Origin: Limisphaerales bacterium
GTDB taxonomy: Bacteria > Verrucomicrobiota > Verrucomicrobiia > Limisphaerales > UBA11358
Length of the DNA stretch: 41,209 nt
Reading direction: 5' to 3'
Assembly: GCA_003161635.1 (NCBI GenBank)
Contig: PMOA01000044.1
Location: forward strand, 1-41,209
The notes beneath the pieces were generated by a model. It did not search any database. It had not been told where the DNA came from and saw only the letters and a program-made list of their open reading frames with translations. A program made the position numbers and the translations under genes. Within the stretch, counting starts at the first letter, position 1; each line of letters begins with the position of its first letter. This document shows positions 27,286-35,727 of the stretch, piece by piece.

Positions 27286-28842
27286 TTATTTGGCGGAACC
27301 TGACGGCCCCGCAGCGGGCGCATTGCTGGAAACAGTTGCCGCGGCGGGTGTGTTCGTCGAAACCGTCATTGGGGGCACATTGGTTTCCCCCGGCATTCCC
27401 AGTTGCGTGCGAATGACGGCGCGCATGGCGTAGGGTGCGCCTTGTTGCGGATCAAGCAATTGGTTGAGCACGGCGCGATTGAGGTCGGCGAATAGGGGCA
27501 GGCCGATGCGTTGCAGGTTGCTTTTCATGCCGGATACTTCCGCCTGGTAGTGCTCGTAAACCCTGGCCGCGAGCAGTTTGAATCCGGCATAACGGTCGTC
27601 CTGCCCGATGGCCAGGTCATAATAGGACCGTGCGAGCAGGCCTTGAATCGCCGCCGTCGTGCGTTCCTGCGACGTGTCGCCGATGTCCTCCTGCACCCGC
27701 GCGACGGCGTATTGGTCGAGGGTGACGTTCTGCGGAAAGGAATTGGGGTCGCCGTCAATGATGGGTTTCTCGGGATATTTCTCGCCCAGATAACGAAACC
27801 ATTTCGCCGCATCGGCAATGCGATTGTCTTCATAAAGAAAATAGATCGCGCTGCGCAGAAAATTCCGGTGCGCGGTGGCGATGTTGCTGGCGTTTTTGGT
27901 GTCTTCCTTCATCATCGTCTCATAGGCGTCATTGACCTTGGGAACCAGGTCGAGGTTTGGACCCAGCTCATACGTCTTGTTAAAGGGATTGGCGATAAAC
28001 CGCCCGTGATAAAATGCCTGGAGCATGGACTGGTAAATGTTGCGGCGCACCGTGATCAAATCATCCGCCTTCACTTTATCGGGATTTTCCTTCGCCTTTT
28101 CCAGGCCGAGGGCGCCCCAGTAAATCGCATGCGTTTCGGGCAACCGCCAGTCGAGCGGGCCCCATTCCGCATTCACTTTTTCCGCGAAAGCCGGGTCAAT
28201 TTTGTATTTTTCGCGAAGCAACACGGCATTGGTGTTTTGCGGCTGGAGTAATTCGGAGAAATTCGTCCCGTTCGCGCCAAAGAACGGCGTCATTTCCCTG
28301 GCCCATTGCTGTTTGTAATACAAATTTGCGTCGTCGAGGTTTTGACCCATTTTGTGCTGAAAAAACCAGGCCAGTTCACGATAGATCAGGACATCGTTGG
28401 GATTGTAACGCAGGCCTTCGTCTCGCAGCAGTTCGATCCCCCGCTCCACCCAGCGCCAGCGATCGGCATAGACTCCCGGACTGTTCTCCTTGAACTTCAC
28501 CGAAATGTTGTAGGCCATGTTCCACGCTTGAAACAGCCAGACCTGCGTGAAATGCGGTTCCAGGGCCGTGATCCAGTCCGCCAGTTGCGCCGCCTCGAAA
28601 TACTTGTCGTCCAGTTGCAAATCGTTGGCGCGAATCCAGAGATAATTGGAAATCAACCCGCGGAAACCGCCCAGCGCGACCGTCGTGAACGCCAGCAACG
28701 GCGGCGCCCCCGTCAACGCCGCCGCGCGCGTCAATCCCAGCCGGTCGCGGTCGCGGTTCAACGACTGCTGCACCCGGCCGGAACCGGCCAGCAACGCCGC
28801 CGCCAGCAGCAGCAAAAGAATTTTCCTGGCACGCGCGCTCAT
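27286..28842 (-). CDS. Hypothetical membrane-anchored helical (TPR-like) protein
   Basis: 518-aa ORF with N-terminal TM; stop/start overlap with upstream ABC permease. Confidence 0.7.
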   Translation of the reverse strand: MSARARKILLLLLAAALLAGSGRVQQSLNRDRDRLGLTRAAALTGAPPLLAFTTVALGGFRGLISNYLWIRANDLQLDDKYFEAAQLADWITALEPHFTQVWLFQAWNMAYNISVKFKENSPGVYADRWRWVERGIELLRDEGLRYNPNDVLIYRELAWFFQHKMGQNLDDANLYYKQQWAREMTPFFGANGTNFSELLQPQNTNAVLLREKYKIDPAFAEKVNAEWGPLDWRLPETHAIYWGALGLEKAKENPDKVKADDLITVRRNIYQSMLQAFYHGRFIANPFNKTYELGPNLDLVPKVNDAYETMMKEDTKNASNIATAHRNFLRSAIYFLYEDNRIADAAKWFRYLGEKYPEKPIIDGDPNSFPQNVTLDQYAVARVQEDIGDTSQERTTAAIQGLLARSYYDLAIGQDDRYAGFKLLAARVYEHYQAEVSGMKSNLQRIGLPLFADLNRAVLNQLLDPQQGAPYAMRAVIRTQLGMPGETNVPPMTVSTNTPAAATVSSNAPAAGPSGSAK

Positions 28843-30227
28843 TGGTTTCCCTGCGCCGTCGCCAGTTCACGCCGGTTGAACAACAAGATGCCGATGCCGC
28901 CGATGATGCCGCCGAGCAGCAAAACGATCTGCCCGAAGGCCGTGCCCAGTTCCGTCCACGAAATGCTGCGCCCGCTGCTCAACGCATCCACCGGAGAAAA
29001 AACTTTCACGAGATTGATGACCGTCAAAAAAGCCTTAAACAGCGGGATCAACACCATATCCACCGGCGAATGCCCCATGACGCCGGTCTCCCCGTTGCCG
29101 CCCACGACCGTGCCCGCATCCACCGCCTCGGCCAGCGTGCCGCTGGAAAGCACCATCACCACCACCGCCAGGGAAAAAAACGCCGCGACGGGAAACGTCA
29201 GAAAGCTCGCGGCCATCAATCCCAACGCCGCCAGCAGCGCCATCCAGCAGAAAATGATTCCCAGACCGCGCGCAAAATTCAGGGTGAAGCTCCCTTCGGG
29301 ATACAGCACTTCCATCCCATCGGCGAGCGGGAACAACAGCGACGTATCGTTCGGATTCACGAAAAGAACCGTCAACACGCCCTGGTCGTCAAAAAGGTTT
29401 GCCGGAATTTGAAACTCGTGGAACGTGTCCGGCGCAAGGCTCATCGGCTCCAACCGCTGGTACGGTGTTTTCCCCGGCACGCCGACTTGCCACAAGGCGA
29501 CGAACGTGCCGGACGGGCTTTTTTGCGCGGAGTTGAATTTCACGCGCAGTTGCAATGGTTTGTCGTGCAGGAAATTTTTGGCGAATCCCAGATCAATCCG
29601 CCATTGGCGCGAATATCCCGGCGGCACGAGCTGGAAATCCGCCCGGGCCAACTCGCGGAGTTGCCGGCGCACTTCCGGCACATCCGCCTTGTCCACGGGA
29701 CTGTTCTTCAAACGCGCCTGTAAAAACCGCTCGGTTTCCGCTTCAATGTCCGCCTCGTTGCTGGGTTCCTTCGCCGAACCACGCGCCACCAGCACCTGTT
29801 CGCGCAAAACGGTTTGTTCCGCCGCCGGCAATTTCGCCGCGCGCCATTGCAGCAATCCGTAAACGCCGGCGCCCGACAATGCCAGCAGCGCGGCGTTCAG
29901 CGACATGATGCCCAGCCATTTGCCCAGCCAGATTTGCCAGCGCGCGATGGGCTTCGTCGCCACGATCTGGATCTGGCACTCCTCGATGTCGCGCGCCAGC
30001 GTGCCGCAGGCCAGCCAGAGGGTGGAAAGGCCGAGCAAGGCGGTGATGACACTCAACGTGTACGTCAGCAGAATCTGGGTGAACCCGCGCGCCGTGCCAT
30101 CGTCCTTGATCAAAATCGGCAGGCCCACCACCGCCGCCAGCAACAACACCGCAATCACCAGGAACAACCGGAACCGAAAGGCGGCTTTCCAGGTCAACCA
30201 GGCGATGGCAAGCAGTCTTTGCATCAA
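28839..30227 (-). CDS. ABC-2-type transporter permease
   Basis: Multi-TM; ITALLGLSTLWLACGTLARDIEECQIQIVATKPIARWQIWLGKWLGI typical of ABC-2/GldF-like permeases. Confidence 0.75.
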   Translation of the reverse strand: MMQRLLAIAWLTWKAAFRFRLFLVIAVLLLAAVVGLPILIKDDGTARGFTQILLTYTLSVITALLGLSTLWLACGTLARDIEECQIQIVATKPIARWQIWLGKWLGIMSLNAALLALSGAGVYGLLQWRAAKLPAAEQTVLREQVLVARGSAKEPSNEADIEAETERFLQARLKNSPVDKADVPEVRRQLRELARADFQLVPPGYSRQWRIDLGFAKNFLHDKPLQLRVKFNSAQKSPSGTFVALWQVGVPGKTPYQRLEPMSLAPDTFHEFQIPANLFDDQGVLTVLFVNPNDTSLLFPLADGMEVLYPEGSFTLNFARGLGIIFCWMALLAALGLMAASFLTFPVAAFFSLAVVVMVLSSGTLAEAVDAGTVVGGNGETGVMGHSPVDMVLIPLFKAFLTVINLVKVFSPVDALSSGRSISWTELGTAFGQIVLLLGGIIGGIGILLFNRRELATAQGNQ

Positions 30228-30235
30228 TTTCTATT

Positions 30236-30310
30236 TGTAGGAGACGACGTGAGGAGTCTCATTTTTAAGTCTGGAATTTTAGTCAGAGCCTCCTCACGTC
30301 GGCTCCTACA
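30236..30310. repeat. Hairpin element copy 4 with compensatory arm changes
   Basis: TGTAGGAGACGACGTGAGGAGTCTCATTTTT...AGTCAGAGCCTCCTCACGTCGGCTCCTACA. Confidence 0.88.
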
Positions 30311-30314
30311 AATT

Positions 30315-31523
30315 TTATTTTAGTTTCCCCAGCAGCGACGAAAGTTTTTCGTCCGCTTTTGACAAATCCACCGGCTTTTCTTCCGCTGCGGGCTTCGGTT
30401 TGCCGGCCGACGGCGTTGATTCGGCGGCTTTGGTCAGCGCTTCCAGTTTTTTGTCGTCCACCTTCGGCACGGTGGCAACCGGCGCCGCCGGTTTTGGCTG
30501 GGCAGCCTGCGGCGAAGTCAGTCGTTCCAGGATTTTCTCGGCGGGCGGTCTTTCCTCTGCGCCGCCGCGCAGGTAAGCCGCCACGCGCGCGCCGGAAGTG
30601 GCGCCGGAAGTTTCCGCCGCGGCCCGGCGCGCCTTTTGCACCACGTCGAGAAAGTAGCTCTCCAGATTTTGCGTGGGCGTATCAATCCTGACCTTGTCCG
30701 CCGCCACGTCCTGGCGGATGATTTCCAGCACGCGCTCCATGGTTTCCCGCGACAACGCGGGCGTGGTGATGCGGATCGCGTCCGGCGTGGAGAGCAATTC
30801 CTTGAGCGCGCCCATCGCCTGGATTTTGCCGCCGTAATAAATCACCACCCGGTCACAAACGTCCTCCACGTCCGACAGCAGATGACTGCTCAAAATCACC
30901 GTCTTGCCGCGCCGGGCCAGCGCCAGGATGAGGTCCTTGACTTCGCGGCAACCAATCGGGTCAAGCCCCGAGGTCGGTTCATCGAGAATGACGAGGTCGG
31001 GGTCGTTGATGAGCGCCTGCGCCAGGCCGATGCGGCGTTGCATGCCCTTGGAAAATTCGCCCACGGAGCGCATGTAAACCTGGCTCAAACCGACCATTTC
31101 GAGCAGTTGTTCGATCCGGCTGTCGCGCTCTTCCTTGCCGAGATGAAAAAGGTTTCCGAAAAAATTGAGCGTCTCGCGCGAATTGAGATAGCGGTAAAGA
31201 TACGATTCCTCGGGCAGATAACCGATGCGCGACTTGGTCTGCACGTGCCGCGGTGAATGACCGAAAACCTCGATTTGCCCGCGCGTCGGGTTGAGCAAAC
31301 CGAGCAACAGCTTCACCGTGGTGGATTTGCCGGAGCCGTTCGGGCCGAGCAGACCGAACACTTCGCCGCGCCGCACGTCAAAATCCACGTTGTCCACCGC
31401 GCGCGCCTTGGGCCGGTTCCAGAAATCCTTGAATACTTTGGTCAACCCGCGGACGGAGACGACGACCTCTTCGGATTTCCGATTTCCGATTTCCGATTGC
31501 GGATTTAATTCGGCGACGGGCAT
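30315..31523 (-). CDS. ABC transporter ATP-binding protein with extended Ala/Pro/Lys-rich C-terminus
   Basis: GPNGSGKSTTVKLLLGLLNPTRG, GEFSKGMQRRIGLAQALINDPDLVILDEPTSGLDP. Confidence 0.93.
   Translation of the reverse strand: MPVAELNPQSEIGNRKSEEVVVSVRGLTKVFKDFWNRPKARAVDNVDFDVRRGEVFGLLGPNGSGKSTTVKLLLGLLNPTRGQIEVFGHSPRHVQTKSRIGYLPEESYLYRYLNSRETLNFFGNLFHLGKEERDSRIEQLLEMVGLSQVYMRSVGEFSKGMQRRIGLAQALINDPDLVILDEPTSGLDPIGCREVKDLILALARRGKTVILSSHLLSDVEDVCDRVVIYYGGKIQAMGALKELLSTPDAIRITTPALSRETMERVLEIIRQDVAADKVRIDTPTQNLESYFLDVVQKARRAAAETSGATSGARVAAYLRGGAEERPPAEKILERLTSPQAAQPKPAAPVATVPKVDDKKLEALTKAAESTPSAGKPKPAAEEKPVDLSKADEKLSSLLGKLK
31474..31506. repeat. Short tandem repeat (ATTTCCG words) within the ABC ATPase N-terminal codons
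   Basis: GATTTCCGATTTCCGATTTCCGATTGCGGATT; encodes NPQSEIGNRKSE on minus strand. Confidence 0.8.
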
Positions 31524-31533
31524 AAACTAAAAT

Positions 31534-31839
31534 TTACCTGGCGATTGCACTTTCCAACTCTTGTAATTTTGCGTCAAAAAATTTTACCAGATTCGAAGCA
31601 CCAACCCATTTAGTCGAATCGAAACAACTCAAATGCAAACGTAATTCTTTCAAGTCATGCAACTGCCAATTCGCCAAGAAATCTGGAACTTCATGAATCG
31701 CTTCCATAATTTCATTCACTTCTTGGCGTCTATCTATTTTGGGTGACAATGTGATATTTCTGCAATAGACAAGCGCGCGATGCAATGTGAAAAGCGCGGC
31801 GGCAAGAACGGCTTGCGGAGCTTGTTGCATTTGATTCAC
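31534..31839 (-). CDS. Hypothetical small protein
   Basis: 101-aa ORF MNQMQQAPQAVLAAALFTLHRALVYCRN... just upstream of the DUF2442-like ORF's 3' end. Confidence 0.5.
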   Translation of the reverse strand: MNQMQQAPQAVLAAALFTLHRALVYCRNITLSPKIDRRQEVNEIMEAIHEVPDFLANWQLHDLKELRLHLSCFDSTKWVGASNLVKFFDAKLQELESAIAR

Positions 31840-31863
31840 GCTAGCTTCGGTGTCAATTGGCCG

Positions 31864-32145
31864 TCACGAAATTTTTCCTTCATACAAATCCGCCATCGGA
31901 AAAACCAAATCAAAATCGTTCCAATGCAGAACGCCATCTTCGACGGTAAAATTTTTGAAATGCTTCAAGTCGAGGTACGCGCGAATGGATGGGTGTTCGG
32001 AATTTTTCAGAAATGAACCGAAGTCCACGGTGTTTTCGTGGCCGTCGTTAAACTGAAAACGCAGTTTGTAGGGCGCAACGAAGCGCGCCGATTCGATCTG
32101 CACGACTTTCGGCATCCGCGTTTTCTTTTCTTCAATCGTAATCAT
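31864..32145 (-). CDS. DUF2442-family-like protein
   Basis: RFVAPYKLRFQFNDGHENTVDFGSFLK...RAYLDLKHFKNFTVEDGVLHWNDFDLVFPMADLYEG matches the DUF2442 pattern. Confidence 0.78.
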   Translation of the reverse strand: MITIEEKKTRMPKVVQIESARFVAPYKLRFQFNDGHENTVDFGSFLKNSEHPSIRAYLDLKHFKNFTVEDGVLHWNDFDLVFPMADLYEGKIS

Positions 32146-32447
32146 TTTATTCTGCGCGTAATGATTTCCACGTTCACCGGCCTGCGGTGAACAAAAAATT
32201 CAATCCACTTCTTAACTATATCCTCCGCGCGCCGGGAAACAAGCAATTCAAAGTTCGCCAGCGCATTGCCGGTGAGCGGCCTCATGCCCGCAACCGGCAG
32301 GATGCGGATTCCGACGACAACGCCGTTTTCAATGACAAGTTCCGCCTTGCTCTCGCGGCCTTGATAAAATCCGTGAACGTGAACCGGTTCATGTTCGTTC
32401 GCGTAAAAATAAATCCGCAGGCCGAAGTATTCGTAAAGTTTCGGCAT
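32142..32447 (-). CDS. DUF4160-family-like protein
   Basis: LYEYFGLRIYFYANEHEPVHVHGFYQGRESKAELVIENG; overlaps next ORF start. Confidence 0.78.
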   Translation of the reverse strand: MPKLYEYFGLRIYFYANEHEPVHVHGFYQGRESKAELVIENGVVVGIRILPVAGMRPLTGNALANFELLVSRRAEDIVKKWIEFFVHRRPVNVEIITRRIK

Positions 32448-32459
32448 ACGCCAAACGGT

Positions 32460-34517
32460 TCACGCCATCTTTGGCGTCAGTTGGCCGCTGCTTTTGGGGC
32501 TGGAACTGGACTTCGGCTCTTCCGTTTCAGGATGGAAATGTTCCAGTTCCTCGCCTTTGCGCACGAGGCGGGCGCTGTTGAAAATCACGATCAGCGAACC
32601 GACGTTGTGCAGGATGGCCGCGACAATCGGAGTCAGGTAGCCGAACGCCGCCGCCGTCAGGCCGACGATGATAAAAACGACGCCGAACATGAAATTCTGG
32701 TTGATGACCGCGCGGGTGCTGCGGGAGAGCTTCACGAGGAACGGCAACCGGTGCAGGTCGTTGTTCATCAATGCAATCGTCGCGCTGTGGATGGCCACTT
32801 CGCTGCCCGCAGCGCCCATCGCAATGCCAATGTCGCCCGCCGCCAGCGCCGGCGCATCGTTCACGCCGTCACCGACCACCGCCACGCGATAACCCTTCGC
32901 TTTTATGCCACGCACAAATTCGACCTTGTTCTGGGGCAGACATTCGCCCTTGGCCTCTTCGCAGCCAATCTCAGCGGCCACGCGGGTCGCCACCGCCTGC
33001 CGGTCGCCGGAAATCATCGCGATGCGGCGTACCCCGGCTTCCTTCAACTCGGCGAGCGATTCCCTGGCCTCGGCGCGGGTCTGGTCCTGCAAACCAACCC
33101 AACCGATGCACCTGCCGTCGCGCGCGACAAAAATCAAACTCCAGCCCTCGGCTTCGTTGAGGTCAACGGATTTCACAAAATCCTCGGTCACGCCGTTGTC
33201 CTTGAGCCACTGCGCGCGGCCCACGAGGATTTTTGCCCCGCCCACCTCGGCCTTCACGCCGCGTCCGGCGGTCTCCGCAAAATTCTGCGGCTCGGCCAGC
33301 GGCACGCCGGCTTCACCCGCAATTTGCGCGAGCGCCCTGGCCGTCGGATGATTGCTGTACTTTTCCGCCGACGCCGCGCATCGCAACAATTCCGCCGGCT
33401 TGGTTTCGCCAAGCGGCATGAGCCGGCTGACCGCCAGCTGGCCGGTGGTCAGCGTGCCGGTTTTGTCGAAGACAAAGGCGTTGATTTTGGCCGCGGTTTC
33501 GATATCGGCGACGTTCTTGATCAAAATGCCAAGGCGCGCGGCGGCGGAAAGCGCGGCGACCATCGCGGTGGGCGTCGCCAGGATGAACGCACACGGGCAC
33601 GACACCACGAACACGGCGATGACGCGGTTCAGGTCGTGCGTGAATGCCCAGACGAGCGCGCCGATGACCAGCACGAGCGGCGTGTAAAAACTCATGTATT
33701 GGTCCACGATCTTCATGATCGGGAGTTTGGTTTTCTCGGCGGCTAGAATCAGTTCGCGCACGCGGCCCAGCGTCGTGTCTTAGCCAGCGCGGCTGACCTT
33801 GATTTCCAGGACCCCGGTCAGGTTTTGCGTGCCGGCAAAAACCTCGTCGCCGGACTTCTTGTCCACCGGCAACGATTCGCCAGTGATGGTGGCCTGGTTG
33901 AACGAGCCCTGGCCGCTGACAATGATGCCGTCCGCCGCGACGTTGTCGCCGGGACGGATGCGAATCACGTCGCCGATGGCGAGTTCGCTCGCGGCCACTT
34001 CTTCTTCGATCTCGGAATGGGCTGCCAGCGTCCCGCTGGCAGAAGAAGATTGATCTGCCGGCAGGATGCCGGCAGCACGTTTGATACGGCGCGCCTTGGT
34101 GGGCGTCAGTTTGATGAGCGATTCGATGGAAGCGCGCGCGCCTTCGGCGGTGCGGGTTTCGATGATTTCACCCATGAGCATGAAAAACGCAACCACGCCG
34201 GCGACCTTGTAATTGCCGGAAGCGAACGCGGCGAGCACGGCAATGGCAACAAGTTCATTGATGCTGAGCCGCCCGACGCGCAAATCCTTGATGGCCGTGA
34301 CGACGATGGGATAGCCCAGAATGATGGCGCCGATGAACGCGCTGGCGCTCGCGACGGTGCCGCCCTGCACGAACAGCCAGTCCACGATAAAGGCGTTGAG
34401 GACGAAAACGACGCCCGCAACGGCCTGCCACAGATGCACGACAGAGTGTTCGTGGTCATGGCCGCAGCCGCATTCGGGCCCGTGCTCGTGATGGCTCAAC
34501 AGCGATGTGACTTGCAT
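32460..34517 (-). pseudogene. P1B-type heavy-metal ATPase interrupted by one in-frame TAA at 33780-33782
   Basis: N-part 34517..33780 (HHEHGPECGCGHDHEH; TITGESLPVDKKSGDEVFAGTQNLTG) and C-part to 32460 (SCPCAF, FDKTGTLTTG, GDGVNDAPALAAGDIGIAMG) are in the same frame: KVSRAG*DTTLGRVRELI. Confidence 0.88.
34021..34078. repeat. Paired palindromes inside the P1B ATPase CDS
   Basis: CTGCCAGCGTCCCGCTGGCAG and CTGCCGGCAGGATGCCGGCAG; encode AAGILPADQSSSASGTLAA. Confidence 0.85.
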
Positions 34518-34526
34518 AACTAAAGA

Positions 34527-34556
34527 GTGACGGGTGACAAGTGACGGGTGACGAGA
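34527..34556. repeat. Short tandem repeat GTGACGGGTGACAA-GTGACGGGTGACGA upstream of the P1B ATPase
   Basis: Two near-identical copies of a 14-nt unit. Confidence 0.75.
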
Positions 34557-34625
34557 GCTAAAGTGGTTCGTATGGCAAAAACCACTTTTCGCATTCCTGG
34601 CTTGAAAGTCGTTTTCATTTAATTC

Positions 34626-35723
34626 TCAGGGATTCGCCGGTGCCGTTTTCGGTGCTGGCGGCTCGCGATTCAACATTAACCGCACTTCCATGCTTTTTCC
34701 ATTGTTAGCGGTGGGTTGAATCCATTTTTCCGCATTGGTCAGCACCTGGCCCACCGTCTGCAAAAAGGTCTGCTGCACGAACAGGTTGGGATTGCTCTCG
34801 TATTTCGGCAGTAAATCGTTGAAGCGTTTCGCCTCGGCCGTGATGGATTCGACATAACGCGCCCGGTTGGCCGCCGCGGCATTGGTGATGGAGGTGGCCT
34901 GGGCGCCGGCCTGGATCAACACCTGGCTTTCGTAGCTGTGCGCGTCGTTGAGCAGTTTGTTGCGGTTTTCCCGCGCCGTGGTGACCTGGCTGAAGACGTC
35001 CCGCAATTGCCGTGGCGGGATGCTTTGAACCACGCAATTGTCAATGACAATGCCCAGTTGCTCCCGTTCGGTCAAATCGTTGACCCGCTGGAGGACGGCG
35101 TCCCGGAAGCCGGCCACGTCGCGCGTGAGGATGTCGTCCACGTTGAAGCGGGCGGCGGTGTAAAGCAGCGCGTTGTTGAGCGCGTTCTGGACGGTGTTGC
35201 CGGCGTTCGTAAACTCGAACACGTAGCGGATCGGGTCTTCGATGTGATAGTTAAGCGTCGCCCGGATGTGAATGATGTTGCGGTCCGCGGTGATGGCGTA
35301 ACCGTCCATGGCCGGATTCAGTGACGCGCTGGCGGGGGGTTCGATACCGGCCGTTTTGTAGGCGATTTCCTGCTCGTGCGTCATGGCATACCAGCCCACG
35401 GTTGAATCCACACTTTGGATTTCCGTAATCGGAATTTTCACCACTTCATCAATCGGATACGGATACGACCAATGCAATCCCGCGCCCAGCAGGGCTTTCT
35501 GGCCTTCGCCGACCGGCCGGCCGAAACGCAGAATCACGGCTTTTTCCTGCGAACGGACCGTGAAAAAGCCGGAACAGAAAAACGCCAGCACCATCAGCAG
35601 CATGGCGACTTTGATAATTGCGAAACTGCTGCGCAACGCCTCGGCCAGCGCCTGCGAACCGGCGTCGTCCGGCGTCATCGGCGCGGGATGCGGCTCGTGA
35701 TCGTGATCGTGTTCGGAGCTCAT
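34626..35723 (-). CDS. hflK: SPFH/Band-7 protein, HflK-like
   Basis: TM then SQEKAVILRFGRPVGEGQKALLGAGLHWSYPYPIDEVVKIPITEIQSVD; C-terminal ANRARYVESITAEAKRFNDLLPKYESNPNLFVQQTF. Confidence 0.88.
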   Translation of the reverse strand: MSSEHDHDHEPHPAPMTPDDAGSQALAEALRSSFAIIKVAMLLMVLAFFCSGFFTVRSQEKAVILRFGRPVGEGQKALLGAGLHWSYPYPIDEVVKIPITEIQSVDSTVGWYAMTHEQEIAYKTAGIEPPASASLNPAMDGYAITADRNIIHIRATLNYHIEDPIRYVFEFTNAGNTVQNALNNALLYTAARFNVDDILTRDVAGFRDAVLQRVNDLTEREQLGIVIDNCVVQSIPPRQLRDVFSQVTTARENRNKLLNDAHSYESQVLIQAGAQATSITNAAAANRARYVESITAEAKRFNDLLPKYESNPNLFVQQTFLQTVGQVLTNAEKWIQPTANNGKSMEVRLMLNREPPAPKTAPANP

Positions 35724-35727
35724 GTGA

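Noticed and set aside
25433-27433. 666-aa plus-strand ORF
   Set aside because: Antisense shadow of exbB and the TonB-like gene in GC-rich DNA; Arg/His-rich low-complexity translation with no motif.
16126-30310. CRISPR-like array from the repeated GTAGCAGCCGACGT words
   Set aside because: Copies are kilobases apart with no regular spacers or cas genes; dispersed hairpin family instead.
32187-33746. 519-aa plus-strand ORF
   Set aside because: Antisense to the P1B ATPase C-terminal half, which carries DKTGT and GDGVNDAP motifs.
17580-33782. Alternative genetic code or stop-codon recoding to explain the two in-frame stops
   Set aside because: Other genes in the window terminate normally at TAA, TAG and TGA, and the two interruptions involve different stop codons; mutation or sequence error is simpler.
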